From positions 629,796 through 693,795 of the forward strand of contig SADC01001238.1 in assembly GCA_004194705.1 (NCBI GenBank): 64,000 nucleotides of DNA, written 5' to 3'. Position 1 is the stretch's first letter, and every line of letters starts with the position of its first letter. The position numbers and the translations under genes are program-made. Source of the DNA: Ditylenchus dipsaci. Its lineage: Eukaryota; Nematoda; Chromadorea; Rhabditida; Anguinidae. The notes under the pieces are model-generated. The model saw nothing but the letters and a program-made list of their open reading frames with translations. It was not told the DNA's origin and made no database searches. Positions 1-11,405 of the stretch are shown piece after piece.

Positions 1-400
1 AGAACATGGGGGCTGCCGCTCTATTAGAGAAAAACTGTAAATAAAAGCTTAGATCTTAGAAGGACAAAATTAAAAAAAGTTTTTTTTGCTATCTATAATA
101 AGATTTAATTTAATTTTTTGTCAGTCTGAAGACAAAACCCAAACACATTCTTCTGGAATTCGGAGATTGTACTAAAAACGCCAAGAATATACCCCAGCAA
201 GCCCAATGTGTTTCAAAGTTATTGCGCAACCAATTAAGTGGCAAGAAATATTTGAGGGTTAACTCAGTGGGCTTTTTTATCTTATTTTGGAAAAGTGAAA
301 TTTTGTTTAGAAAAGGCGTTTGCACAAATACAGCCAACAAAAGAGAACCTCAAAAAGTTTTAATAAAACAGGTTCTGTTGGCAGCTTCCGCTTGTACAAT
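1..400. other. 5' flank of the MLT-10-like gene, no certain feature
   Basis: AT-rich sequence upstream of the first readable DUF644-type exon. A splice acceptor (AAAACAG) ends at 372, and the same reading frame is open upstream of the ATG at 401, so an earlier exon with the signal peptide may lie here or before the window. The first 40 bases carry CTCTATTAGAGAAAA, resembling the end of the CCGTATTT-type MITE. Nothing else is supported. Confidence 0.4.
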
Positions 401-3062
401 ATGGCTAATTCAAAAGTTAGAAGGAAAAGAGCAGCAACTAAACGTCAAAAGTATGAGCTATTGTCTACACATTTGGGTCAAATGACTCCTTTAGGTAAAA
501 ATAAAACTATAAAATATGGTGCCAAACAAGCGAAATAAAAATTCAGGTGGGGTAGCTCAACTTTTAATGAAATCTGTTTTGGCGGCTAAAAACAAGACGA
601 AAACAATACCGTTGGTTTTTATGTAATATTTATTAAGTAATTAATCAAGTCAATTTTAGCTGGCAGGAAACTATTAGTAAATTACAGAAGAGTGCTTTAA
701 AAAAAGAAGCATTACAGCTTAGCATGCAGCCCAAAACGACGCGAGAATTCGAGAGTATGTTAGTAAAAACTTGCGAAAACATGAAAGCATGAATGTATAT
801 TTTTAACGCGAAAAATTAAAATTTCTGATCTGAGCTTTTAGTTAAAAAGCTTTGATGAATTTACGGCTAAAATGCCTGTCTTGCCAACAGAGAAGCCGAG
901 GAAGATGCCAGACCAACGCCCACGGAAAATAGTAAATTTGCTGAGAGATGGATTTAAATTAGCATGGTCTTTATCAGGTAATTAATTTTTTACATTTGAC
1001 ATCAAGATATTTATTGATTTTAGGCAAAAATGCGTCTGAATTTAGTAACAAGACTGTCAAGGTATATTAAAAACATTTTTTTACAAAAGCTATTCAACCA
1101 CTTTTAGGCATTTTCTCCTAGATTTTTTAGTATATTGCCCGAAGAAGAAAATGAAAAAGGAGATCTGGTTAGAAAACATCACTTAACAAAAAAAATATTT
1201 CAGGTTGAAATTTTGTCACCATCTCTATTGTCCTTGCATAAAGAAGGCAAAGGGATAGAAAAACTAACCAGTTTACCAAGTCTAATAAATGGTTTTAACA
1301 ACCATGATCAACAATCTTGGATGAACTTAATAATGGAGGCTTCTGGAGTTACAGAACAAGCTGACAAGATAGACATGGTTTGATGGTAATTTCAAACACA
1401 TTTCACGATATATTTCAGTTACTGAATCAAACAGCTGAAAGCTCTCTGGAAACCTTCCAGAAACGTTATCAGGATGAAGCCAGAGCTACAGATGGCACAC
1501 CACTGTATTTCACTAAAGAAAACGTTACTAAAATGTACGGTCGGGTAGAAGAGAGCAAAATAACAGTTTTGAGCGTCTAAACAGCAACTTAAGCACTGAC
1601 CAGGTAGTGAGGAAGGTTTTTGTGGACTAAAATAAATCTCAAACTGCAGATTCATGAGCTAAACAAGACTGGTTATGCTTTGCTAACTTCTTTCCAATTA
1701 ATGATGCTCTACGGACCTCAATCTCCTTACGCAGATTCAAAATCATTGGAGCACTTTATAGCTTTGAACCATAGTTATTTGGAGCAGACTATAGAGAACG
1801 ACATCCACAGAACAGCTCAATTAAAATCTTTCAAAATGCGCCTTAGACGACAAACTCCTAGTTCGGTCTTAGGATCGATCAGTTTTGTCAGTATGTTATT
1901 TATTCAAGGAGCATTGCTAAAATCTTTCACTTATATTTAAAAAAATTTTACTTAGCAAAAGCGAACTTTAAAAAAACAAATATTTTTCAAACAATATTGT
2001 TATAAACCGACTTTTTCAAACCTTAAACTATTTTTTCAATGGTCCATTTAAAAATTAATAATCAAATGTTGGAAATATCAAAACTTGGTTCTGCTATTGA
2101 AGGCTATATTTTTATTCTATGACAATAATTCAGATATTGCGCCGAACTCAGGTGGAGCTATAGTCTTATCTCCAGTCATCTTTAGGTATCTTTGCGTAAG
2201 ATTGTTTCAAAAATATCTGTAATTTTTTATATCTTTAAAAAATATCAGTTATTGAATCCAGAAATTCCACTTTTTCAACCATGAATAACCAAAGCAAATC
2301 TTTTATTTTTTAAACAATCTTATTTGTATACAATATAGAAAACATATAACAACCTAAATTTTTAGTCCAGTCGTGTTGGCTCCAGCTGTTTTGGGACCGT
2401 AATTGATTTGATTCGGTTTGATGTAATATAAAAAAGCTATTCAGGGTGATTTTGTCTCCATTGTTGTTTGTGCCAGTGATTGTGTCACCAAGAGCACTTT
2501 CTCCGCTTATTTTGAGTCCGTTGGCATTTGTGCCCTTCATTTTATCGCCCGTAGTTTTACATCCAGTTATTCTATCGCCTGGAGTATTTGTTCCAATAAT
2601 ATTGACACCACTTGCATTAACTCCATTCATTATGTCACCACAAGTATTTACTCCGGTAACTTAAATTAAAACTTTTAAAGAAAAACTAAACTTCGAAAAA
2701 AGTTCAGTTTATTTTGGCTCCATTCGTGTTATCACCGTTTATTTTGGTAATACTATTTCTATAACTTTTAAAGTTGTAACCATCCATCCACCTGTGGTTA
2801 CAATTATAAGCACTAATAATTGTTCAGAATTTATATTTTTTCAGAATCCAGCCGCTGCATCACCTATAATATTGAGTCCTTATGTTTGAGCCCCATTATT
2901 TTGTCACCGCAGGTAGCTAAAATATTACTCACTAGTTGAAAGAATTTTTTGTTATTATAGGCATTCAGTGCTTTGATTTTAAGTCCATATGTGCTGTCTC
3001 CAGTGATACTGTCGCCCTTAATTGCTTACACTGTCTTGTTGTCACCTAGTTATTTAAGTTGA
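401..3062 (+). CDS. mlt-10-like: MLT-10-like molting protein (DUF644 plus proline-rich LSP repeats), two frameshifts
   Basis: The family is nematode-specific, secreted and linked to the molting cycle. Readable exons: 401-494, 547-610, 660-762, 842-977, 1024-1061, 1108-1167, 1204-1377, 1419-1603, 1650-1890, 2152-2185, 2366-2398, 2445-2655, 2708-2746, 2845-2912, 2961-3062. All junctions are GT-AG and phases agree. The DUF644-like part holds [67 protein letters not shown] and [13 protein letters not shown]. The C-terminal third is a chain of PxxLSP units (VILSP, PLILSP, PFIMSP), split among small exons. The 36-nt intron 1168-1203 contains no stop, so it could be retained. Reading breaks at 1557-1560 (AAAA) and 2885-2887 (TTT); each is explained by one missing base. 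The true start may be upstream: the ATG at 401 gives no signal peptide. The family call is firm; intactness is uncertain. Confidence 0.88.
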
Positions 3063-3126
3063 TTGAAGATTGTAATAACTACTCTTTAACAAATTAATAA
3101 AAAATATATACTTTAATGTGTGATAA

Positions 3127-3750
3127 TTCGGCACTTATTTAGCCTGGACCCATTTCAATTTGTTACAAATTTATATTTTTGTGTTTTATTATTGTTTTGT
3201 ATATTTTCATCTCCTTTCCCCATTGATCTTTATCAAATAGAGGAGTTTAGGGTTAATGCTGACTCAACTTTATACAAAATGGACTTGATCTGATCAAATG
3301 TTTTTTTGAAAGTTGCAGCATATTGGTCTTCTCACACCAGAATGAGAAAAACTTCGGAGAGAATTTTTAGGAAATGTTTGAAGGCATACCAGCGCGTCAC
3401 ACTGCAATTAAGGCGGTGACCAACAATTTATTTCTTTCTCGACTATTTTCTACAAGCGTTCTACTGATCCGACGAAAGCTTCCTGCCCACTTTTAAAAGT
3501 ACGACAAGGTCATTAATATCAGGTTTGACATGAGACTAGTGATAACAAGGATGATTTTTGAAAACTCGCTGGTTCCCGCCTTTATTCGCGGTGTAAAAAC
3601 GCTGGTATGCCTTTTAAGGAAGATAATATATTCTACATTTTTAAAAGCAAATTAACTGGTTTTATCTTTCTGAAGAATATTTGTTAGAATATCGATAAAA
3701 TGTTGTCTATATTAAATTAAAAGGTGGCCACAAGGTAAATAAGTGCCGAA
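3127..3750. repeat. TIR element with a second TIR element nested in it
   Basis: The ends are an inverted repeat, TTCGGCACTTATTTA at 3127-3141 and its complement at 3736-3750. Inside sits another element (3383-3611). I see no coding sequence. The outer family is not recognised. Confidence 0.55.
3383..3611. repeat. Foldback element, GGCATACCAGCG ends
   Basis: Inverted ends read GGCATACCAGCGCGT and CGCTGGTATGCC, with TTAA just beyond the right end. The arms include AATTAAGGCGG and TGATCCGACGAAAG. A second copy at 38366-38918 shares the end and the inner segment near ATCCGACGAAAG, and is itself split by a MITE. Confidence 0.6.
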
Positions 3751-4303
3751 AATTTTATACTTCAAAGTTAGTCACTTTATTTGTCTAATATAAGACCTCC
3801 TCGGCTTCGAGGATCTTTATCTCAGGTTAGAGGTGATATTTCGTAATGCTTTTAATTGCGTTGTCGCTTTCACTGTTTAGGTTTTAATGAGGATTCGAAC
3901 ATTTTAAGATCGATTTTAAATTTTTCCGATTTTCGGAGGTTGAGAATGTAGAAGCCGTGGGGCTTTTATTATAAAAATCTTTAAAGTGTCATCTTTCAAA
4001 AAAAAAAGCGCGCTGTTTCTTGCCAAAAGACAGCTATAATTTACTTTTCACCTTCGTTTTACGTTTTACCGACACAAGATTATATATCTCCACATTGTGT
4101 CTAGTATCCGTAATGACTCAAATGCGCTTAATTTATGAAGGACGAGACTTTAGGTGAAAATTAATTAATTAAACTAAATGAGATCTTGCATAATTGTCAT
4201 GAAAGATTATCCTTACCAGCAGCTGTGATATAACATAAGACTGAAAAAAGTAGCAGTGCTTAATTTTAAAATTTTTGTACTTAACTAATTTTTGTATTTT
4301 ACA

Positions 4304-5038
4304 CAGGGCTGGGCACGGGCCGGCCCGGCATGGCGCGGGCCGGGCCGCTTGTGCTCCGGGCCGGGCCTTAAAACTTCAAGCCCGCGGCCCGGCCCGGTCG
4401 GCCCGGTAAATCTGATATAACCTGGAATTTCTCGAACTTCAAAATTATTATTTTAAATTTTCATGAAAATATATATTTTATTTCATAATAACAGTTTAAA
4501 GAGAAGCGTTCAAATTGGTTAGTGAATGTGCAATAAGAGTATTGTATACTGAAGCAGCTGAAAGGTCTTGGCGATAATCTGTCAGAACTCTGGCAAGCTT
4601 AGAAAAGTATCGCTCATTTTCGGTTGTATGAATAGCAATGGCAAGAATGGATCTATCGATTCTGCTCATTGACTTAAAGTATTCTGATTGTGATTCTCAA
4701 AACTCTCCTAGATCTTGTGGGACTAATAAAAACTCTTTTGCTAGATATTTGTTGATTTCATCTTCCTCTTCAGAGTTTTGATCGGCCATTTGAAAAAGCT
4801 CGTCTAAGTCACTCGTGAGCTTTTTTCGGTTTATTTCAACTCCAAAATTTAGCACAAAAACATGAAATTCTGATATTTTGTTACTTAAAAATGTTAGAAT
4901 TGTGCTTTGGAAATTTTCGGGCTTTTCGGGCCGGGCCGGGCTCGGGCCGGGCCGACACCCTTCCGGCCAGGCCCGGCTTTTATAGTTAAGCAGCGGGCCG
5001 GGCCGAGCCGACCAAAACCCGGCCCGTGCACAGCCCTG
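4304..5038 (-). mobile_element. Deleted hAT transposon with GGCCCGG-rich ends
   Basis: The element begins CAGGGCTGGGCACGGGCC and ends GGCCCGTGCACAGCCCTG. Flanks are ATTTTACA (4296-4303) and ATTTCACA (5039-5046), an 8-bp duplication with one mismatch, as expected for hAT. Arrays of GGGCCGGGCC lie just inside both ends. On the minus strand about 4490-4795 is a transposase remnant: an acidic stretch (ADQNSEEEDEINKYLAKE) followed by NERYFSKLARVLTDYRQDLS, which matches the hAT C-terminal dimerisation region. One in-frame stop interrupts it. The rest of the transposase is missing, so this copy is non-autonomous. Confidence 0.8.
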
Positions 5039-5602
5039 ATTTCACATAAAAACCTTTATTTGCCTTGGCTGTCTTTGTGCTTATTTTGCACAAACTTAAC
5101 ACTCCATAGGCGGCTGATTTTCCAAGTCTTTGTCTCACAAAATTTCGGGGTTTCTTGTGGATTGCATCACTCCAGTGGTGGGTCAGACAGTGGCAATAGC
5201 AAAAGTCTCAAAGAAATTTTTATTCAAAAAATGACCATTTTGCCTTCTGGGTATCAAGGTTTTTCTGGACACCCATGATATCCTTACCGATTATATCTTA
5301 AATTTTTTGCCAAGACGACAGACAACCGTATTTCTAGGCCACTTTCATTGCGAAAAACACAAATATCGTGTTGATTTGAAATGAGCATTTGTTTCGACCA
5401 AATATTCAAATTCCTACCTATTTGTGAAAAAGTGAGAGCGTGAGAAAACTTGAGAACCAGCAAATGTGAAGCAAAATTATAATAAATAAAAAAAAATTTA
5501 AAAATGATCTACCAGAGTAAGTGTGAAGTTTAAATTTAAGCGCATTCCGGACGTTCAGACTCTTCTCCACGTGTCGACGACCGTCGAAAAGACTTCTGTT
5601 CT

Positions 5603-6388
5603 GGACCCGTACTAAAAACAGAAAAAAATTAGACTAATGCTAATTCGACCATATCTCGCCGATTAGTCAACTTAACGAAAAAAAAATTTTAGGGGTCGAA
5701 AGAGAAACTCAGTGGCTTTCAGATAAGATATAAATTTCTTTTATAATATATTAGCATGGCTAAGATATATGGATTTCATAATTAGACTCCGAATTAGACT
5801 TTAGAAATCCACTTTTTTAGTGGGATGCTAATTGGCTGATTGCTTGGCAAATATTCTTCTACTTATTCTCGTGGTTACTTTTATCACGTAAAGGATATGT
5901 TTCGGCGCATTTGGTATATGATAGTCAAAGCACTGGAAAACGGATAAAAATTTACGGGCAAAAGTTTGCTGAAAATGAAAATTTAGACTTTAGACTGCCC
6001 TAGAGGTGGCTAAAGTCTAAATTTTCATTTTTCAGCAAACTTTTGCCGTAAAATTTTTATCCGTTTTCCAGTGCTTCGACTGTCATAACCAAAATGCGCC
6101 GAAACATATCCTTTAACCACGAGAATAAGTAGAAAAATATTTGCCAAGCAATCAGCCCATTAGCATCCCAACTAAAAAAGTGGATTTCTAAAAGTCTAAT
6201 TCGGAGTCTAATTATGAAAATCCATATATCTTAGTCGTGCTAATATATTATGAAAAAAAATTATCTCATCTGAAAGCCACTGAGTTTCTCTTTCGACCTC
6301 TAAAAATTTTTTTCGTGAAGTTGACTAATCGGCGAGATATGGTCGAATAAGCATTAGTCTAATTTTTTTCTGTTTTTAGTACGGGTCC
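5603..6388. repeat. 786-bp near-perfect palindrome
   Basis: Two arms of about 385 bases are inverted copies around a centre near 5995-6010. Outer ends are GGACCCGTACTAAAAACAG and CTGTTTTTAGTACGGGTCC. Mismatches between arms are few. No ORF is conserved between arms. A transcript would form a long hairpin. Confidence 0.85.
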
Positions 6389-6902
6389 TGATCCACACAT
6401 TTATAGACTCAACTAAATTCTTCATTGCTAGTAGCCGAAAAAAAGACAAAAAGATACCCAACTCCCCTCGAAAGTATCATAACTTACTGAAGGGTATCTC
6501 AATCACCTAAATGATGGCCAATTCACCCGAATAGTACTTTTTCGAATGTCCCTGTAGCATTAGTATTTTCATGGGTGTCATGATGATGACATACTTCTTT
6601 TTTTACAAAGCCGGTAAGACGTCATCCACCTAATTTTCGTCACAATTTAGAAATAGTTAAAAATTTTACAGTTTTGGATTTACAATTAACATATTCAGTC
6701 AGTTTTCCCCGGATAATTATTGGTTAATAACTGTAAAATTTCGTCTAAAATATACGAGCAATTCTACAGCTATTAATTTCGTTCCCCTTTTCGAAAAAAT
6801 TTCCGCTTTATCTCTGTCAGGAAAATTTTTTGGAAAACATTCCATCTTCTTACCCTGTTTTGCGTCCAAATTTTCTTGGCACAAGGCAACCTGATTTTTT
6901 AA
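6389..6902. other. Intergenic stretch without recognised feature
   Basis: AT-rich sequence between the 786-bp palindrome and the GGGACGGGG-ended element. ORFs here are short and without family character. I see no gene, RNA or further element boundary. Confidence 0.4.
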
Positions 6903-6910
6903 ATTATTTT

Positions 6911-7766
6911 TAGAGATAGAAACGGGACGGGGTCCCGGCCGGGACCCCGTCCTGTTGGACAAAAATTGGACCCAAAATTCCGTCCCGGAATCCCGCCGGG
7001 TCAATTTTGAAAATCCCGGTCCCTGTATCGGTTTCAGTTTTTTTTCAAATCATAGACCGGGATTTCCAGTTAATAAGAAGAAGGAACCATCAAACCTCTA
7101 CTTTATTAATATCCAACTCTCAAGTTCGACCCTCCGTCATTTCATACACTTTCAAGGCCTTTTTCGGGATTCTTTGGCGAACGTAACATGCCCATCCAGT
7201 TAACAAAATCACTAGAATTTCACATATTTTGCAAAGGTTAAATTTTTCGCCTGAAGACTAGACTTTCAACATAATACTTCAAAGTTTTACTGTCATAAAA
7301 GCAGCCAGTGAAATCTGAAATCTTTGCGATTTTTCGGAAATGTGGAAAAAGCTTCAAAAATTGTAGTAAAAAAGGGCTTGGATCAAGCATAATTGTCAAA
7401 TTCGAGAGCGTAATGTTATTTCGAGAGCTATTTTATTTCTTGCATTTCTCTCTGGCAGCCATTTTTGAAAAATACTAGCATCGGTGTATCAATATATTTA
7501 GTTAACAGAATAAGAGTCTTGCGCAGTAAAATTGCTGCATTTTTGCTTAAAAAAAGGCTAAAATTTTGAAAAATTTTAACGTAGTGTTTATGTTTTAACG
7601 GTATGTTGGTAATGTTTTAACTTAAATTAAGCCAACTGAAATCTTCGTCATTTTACCGGGATCCCGTACGGGGTCCCGTTGGGTAGGTTCACAAATCCGG
7701 TCCCGGTCTCAATCTAGGTGAAAAATCACGTCCCGGAATCCACTGGATGGCGTTTTTCTATCTCTA
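6911..7766. mobile_element. hAT-type non-autonomous element with GGGACGGGG ends
   Basis: The terminal inverted repeat is TAGAGATAGAAA at the left and TTTTTCTATCTCTA at the right. Flanks ATTATTTT (6903-6910) and ATTATTTA (7767-7774) agree in 7 of 8 positions. GC-rich subterminal repeats (CGGGACGGGGTCCCGG and relatives) fill about 110 bases at each end. No transposase is visible in the AT-rich middle. Confidence 0.7.
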
Positions 7767-7774
7767 ATTATTTA

Positions 7775-8507
7775 AGGTTTTTAGTCATTTGAATTAACCG
7801 TACCTCCACAATCTACTCTGGCTCTCGAAACTTATTTTTCCATGGATTTTACTACTGACAATTTGATTAAATATATCTTAATATAGTATCAACCTAGCCA
7901 ATAATAAATACAATATAAACTTACAATTGAATTTCACACATACTCCCGAGTGGAGTTGCAGTATGTCAACGTAGCTTTAGATTATTAAACCTGTTCGGCT
8001 AGAGCGCAACACTTTTACCTCCCTATTTTTGATGTCTTTCATAAAAACGCAAAGCTGTCGACTTTACCCATCCTTTTAAATTATACAACAATAAAGACAC
8101 AAAAATAAAATCTTGAAGTCAGTAAGAAGTACACATTCTATTCATAATTTTAAGTTTTCTTCATCTTTATTATACACACAAACCAAATATCTGACCACAA
8201 AAAAAGTTCTGTGCGAAAATTGAACTTACTTAAAAATATTTTTAATAAAAAAGCCTTTTGCACATTTTCTGTTCATCTTTTCTTACTATTACTTAATGGT
8301 TTTTAACACGCTGAAACTGCGCATTGTAACTGAAAGGCTCTGGAAAAGAACAGCCTTTCTAAGTTTTCAACAAAGAAATCTGATTTTAGATTTACAGGGA
8401 AAACATGCAAAGTAAGAGCTAAAAGAGGTTTATATAATTAAATAAAAAGATTTTCTTTTCGGATTTACTTTCTCGCAACATAATGCAAACATCTTGTGTA
8501 ATTAACT
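7775..8507. other. AT-rich intergenic DNA before an assembly gap
   Basis: No gene, RNA or repeat boundary recognised. The stretch ends at a run of 17 N (8508-8524). The Helitron fragment just downstream runs toward the gap, so its missing part may lie in the unsequenced bases. Confidence 0.4.
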
Positions 8508-8524
8508 NNNNNNNNNNNNNNNNN
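8508..8524. other. Assembly gap (17 N)
   Basis: Unresolved bases of unknown true length, at the 3' side (in transposon orientation) of the Helitron fragment. Confidence 1.
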
Positions 8525-8639
8525 GCGTACTGATCAACGACCCATTGTTGATAAGCTTTCCACCATGATGCAAAATATTGAACTCATTTTTTCTGATTGA
8601 CATTCTGAACTTACATAATCACACATAGTCAGTTTTTTC

Positions 8640-9560
8640 CATTTTTTATCTTTATATTAATGCTCCATCCCTGATCTCCATGTGGGTAAAACATAGGATA
8701 CATCAGAGCTTCTATATGGATCAATGCCATTCAAATTTTTTATTCTTTTGCCTTTTCATGCACCACAATGTTTGCTTGAGGATGCTGCCATCTGCATCAC
8801 AAACAAATACTGCAGCAACTTCATTGCTTGTAGGAGTATTATACCGTTTCAAATCTTTATTTTTCCGTATTGAACACCATTTTGGTTCTTTTGGTTCTTC
8901 TCCTCTCATAATGGCCATATTCTTTTCTTCCTTTTCTATTTCACTCATCATCATGTAAGCTTTTGCGTAAGGGTTGTAATCTCTCAAGTATTTTTCAAAC
9001 AAATTCAAAATGTTAAAGTCACATTCTGAGTATGCATCTTTTCTCTTTTCTAAAGATTCACTTGTATCAATAAAAAAAGTTGTCCATCTGTTGGTTGTTG
9101 GTTTCTGTCCTTCATCCGGTTTAGCGGCCATATTCATATTATGATATACTTGACCTGATATTCTGAAGCAAGTTGGTCATCGTGTTTTGTATTTGTACTT
9201 CATCGAGCTCAGTGAAGCAAAAGCAAAACAGTTGTTCAACTTTCTAATGTTTGACATGAAATTTGTTTTAAGTTCGTAATCTTCTGTAAACATTCCTTTC
9301 AATATTTCAGGATATTCGATTTATCTCTGTCTGTATCAAGCTTTCCATGGTTGCAACAATCACAAAAAGTATTTTTTCCATTAACCTTTTCTTCCTTGAA
9401 ATGCAAAGCTTTGCAAGCTTCACAAAATGTATTGAAATCACTAAGAAGGTAAAATTCAACATTATCAGATTCCATAGCAGCTAGCTGCAATTTTTTCCTT
9501 TTTTGGATTTTCTCAAATCTGTTCTAAGATTTTTAGCTTTCTGATGTTCTTCTTTGTCTA
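8640..9560 (-). pseudogene. Helitron N-terminal (helitron-like Rep) fragment
   Basis: Rolling-circle transposon protein, N-terminal part only, on the minus strand. In order it shows a basic leader, a Cys-rich segment with CEACKALHFKEEKVNGKN and FCDCCNHGKL, then NSAFAFASLSS, FRISGQVYHNMN, DYNPYAKAYMM, DLKRYNTPTSNEVAAVF and MYPMFYPHGDQGW. These are the conserved blocks seen between the zinc-finger-like region and the Rep catalytic site in Helitron proteins. The blocks lie in different frames with stops between them, so the copy is dead. The Rep tyrosines and the helicase are absent; the sequence runs into the gap at 8508-8524. It lies directly upstream of a nuclear-receptor relic on the other strand and may have displaced that gene's 5' exons. 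Confidence 0.85.
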
Positions 9561-9844
9561 ATGATTTACGTTTAATTTGTTTGGCTACAGTATTTTTTAC
9601 GTTTTAATTCTTCTTTGGTTTTTCATTCAGTAAAATTGTCTTTAAAACGGAAATCGACCGAAAACCACAAGGGGACCAAGGCAGTCGAAAAACAAATTTT
9701 GGAAAAATGGCTTTCCACACTTTTTTCTGCTTCTATCGATTTGAGGGCCTAGAAATAAAAAACTAAGCCTAAAAATACTTAGACCTCAAAAACGCATTTT
9801 CGGACCACCTCAAATAGTTTATTTCAGCCCAATAAACATTTTAG

Positions 9845-10225
9845 ATACAAAAAAACATTCAAATGAATTATATTTCTCCTACTATGAAATTAATTAGACA
9901 AATAGGATTGTCAACAGAAGAGTATGTGTTGCTAAAAGCCATACTTTTCTCAAGCTCAGGTTTTTTGTAAATTAAATTATAAACTTAATTTAATATTTCA
10001 GCAATTGAAGACTTAAATCCAAGAGACAGAGATTATTTACAAAAGAGTCTCAACGTTACTCCAAAATTCTTTTGCACCACGTGCAAAGCAAACTGGGACT
10101 TTTAGAAGGAGCGAAAAAGTACGCAGACACTCTCTTTGGTTTCATGTCTGGTTAAAGTTGTAAGTTGACCATTATTATTATGTGGTGCTAACAAATCTGG
10201 ACGTTCTATTTTTTAGAACATGAAC
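9845..10225 (+). pseudogene. Nuclear-receptor ligand-binding-domain relic (receptor C)
   Basis: Two clear exons of a nematode-type nuclear receptor: 9845-9959 with PTMKLIRQIG and LSTEEYVLLKAILFSSS, the helix 5-7 region, and 10003-10157 with SQRYSKILLHHVQSKLGLLE then GAKKYADTLFGFMSG, helices 8-10. The intron 9960-10002 is GT-AG and phase 1, the same phase as in receptors A and B at this point. A third piece from about 10218 (NMNHYVLV) may begin the C-terminal exon but runs into a repeat. The frame breaks near 10031-10034 and 10151-10153, each fixed by one missing base. DNA-binding domain and helices 1-4 are not found upstream; a Helitron fragment occupies that place. The protein resembles common nematode receptors more than A or B do. 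Confidence 0.75.
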
Positions 10226-10239
10226 CACTACGTTCTAGT

Positions 10240-10400
10240 GGCAAAAACGAAGCGATGCCGGCCATGCCCGTCCACCTTTTTTGATTGACCGGCCATCACC
10301 GTCCACAAAGATGCTTTTTTTGAAAAATGACAAATTTTAGGACGGTGGCTGCCGGTCAATTAAAAAGGTGAATGGGCATGAACGGCCCGACCGGACAGCG
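10240..10400. repeat. Short palindrome, GGCCGGTCA arms
   Basis: Inverted arms read GACCGGCCATCACCGTCC and GGACGGTGGCTGCCGGTC around a centre near 10320. It directly abuts the receptor C relic. Confidence 0.55.
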
Positions 10401-10429
10401 AAGGACGGCGCAGTCATTATGAAGAGCAC

Positions 10430-10602
10430 ACCTTCTTTTTTCGAGTCTCCAGGGCTCAGAAAAAAAAATCGAGTCTTTTTTGAGTCTCGAAGCCTTAATT
10501 TCGAGTTCTGGACTCGAAAACTCGAAAATTTTATGTTCGAGTCGAGGCCTTGAAATTTTTCGAGTCCATTCGAGTCGAAAATATCGAGGCTCGACAACCC
10601 TA
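10430..10602. repeat. hAT-type element end with CGAGTC repeats
   Basis: Dense irregular repeats of CGAGTC lead to the end CTCGACAACCCTA. The same kind of end, with CGAGCC repeats and CTCGACAACCCTA, occurs at 26390-26502. The TAGGGTTG-type terminus is shared with the hAT-type elements at 39943 and 35551. The other end of this copy is not found. Confidence 0.5.
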
Positions 10603-10963
10603 CTGATGGTGTGAAACCTGAAAAATATAAAATTTTTCAAAGATAAATAGCCAAAAAAGTGGATTTGTGCCAAATAGTATTGTCCTGAACAAACACTGAT
10701 TTTTCTAATAAAAGCAGCAAAAAACAACGAATGTTCAAATTCCCGCCAAACTTTATATCGGACCTTTTTGGACGTTTTGAAAGCCCTGGTAACTGTATGT
10801 CTATATGTGAAATTTTTCACTAAATTTTTTTTCAGGCACGTAATTTAAGAGAAGTCCAAGTCTTTCTTCAGTGTATTTTAAAAATAAAAAGCTATCACAC
10901 TTTGTATGTTGATGCTTCGATATTCTTGTGAAAAATTAATTGTTTTATTTTAAAAAGATTTTA

Positions 10964-11405
10964 GGTTCTACTGCAGAATCCGGCGCCAAAATATGCCTTG
11001 GTCCCCCCTGTTTGTTTTTCTTGAATTTTGCCTTGGTCCCCCTGTTCTTTTTTTATAAATTTAAAAATGCCCCAATTACGTTTTATATAACAATTTATTA
11101 CAAAACACAGAAGCAGTCTGTTCCCAAAGAAAGAATTCGACTTCATTGTGTTCCTAAAATAACTTACAATAAGTCACGAAAATGAAAAAGAATTTTGTCG
11201 AAGAAGTCATAATTACAAATGACTGAAAATCCAACCGATGAGGTAAACAGAACTCAACAAAATTAGCGTTTCAAAACAAAAAAGTTTTTGATACAAAATT
11301 TTCAATTGTTTTGATAAAAAGAACAGGGGGACCAAGGCAAAATTCAAGAAAAAAACAACAGGGGGGACCAAGCCATATTTTGGCGCCGGATTCTGCAGTA
11401 GAGCC
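10964..11405. repeat. Foldback element with CCTTGGTCCCC arms
   Basis: The left arm (from GGTTCTACTGCAG) and the right arm (to CTGCAGTAGAGCC) are inverted copies of about 85 bases. Both include GCCTTGGTCCCCC twice. The spacer has no recognisable gene. Confidence 0.75.

Noticed and set aside
1377..1419. Apparent frameshift in the MLT-10-like gene after DKIDM
   Set aside because: A 41-base GT-AG intron (1378-1418) joins the two frames in phase, so no error is needed here.
2310..2630. Minus-strand ORF rich in NGxxITG-type repeats
   Set aside because: It is the antisense of the LSP-repeat exon of the MLT-10-like gene.
4907..5278. Gly/Pro/Arg-rich 123-residue ORF
   Set aside because: It is a translation of the GGCCCGG subterminal repeats of the hAT element at 4304-5038.
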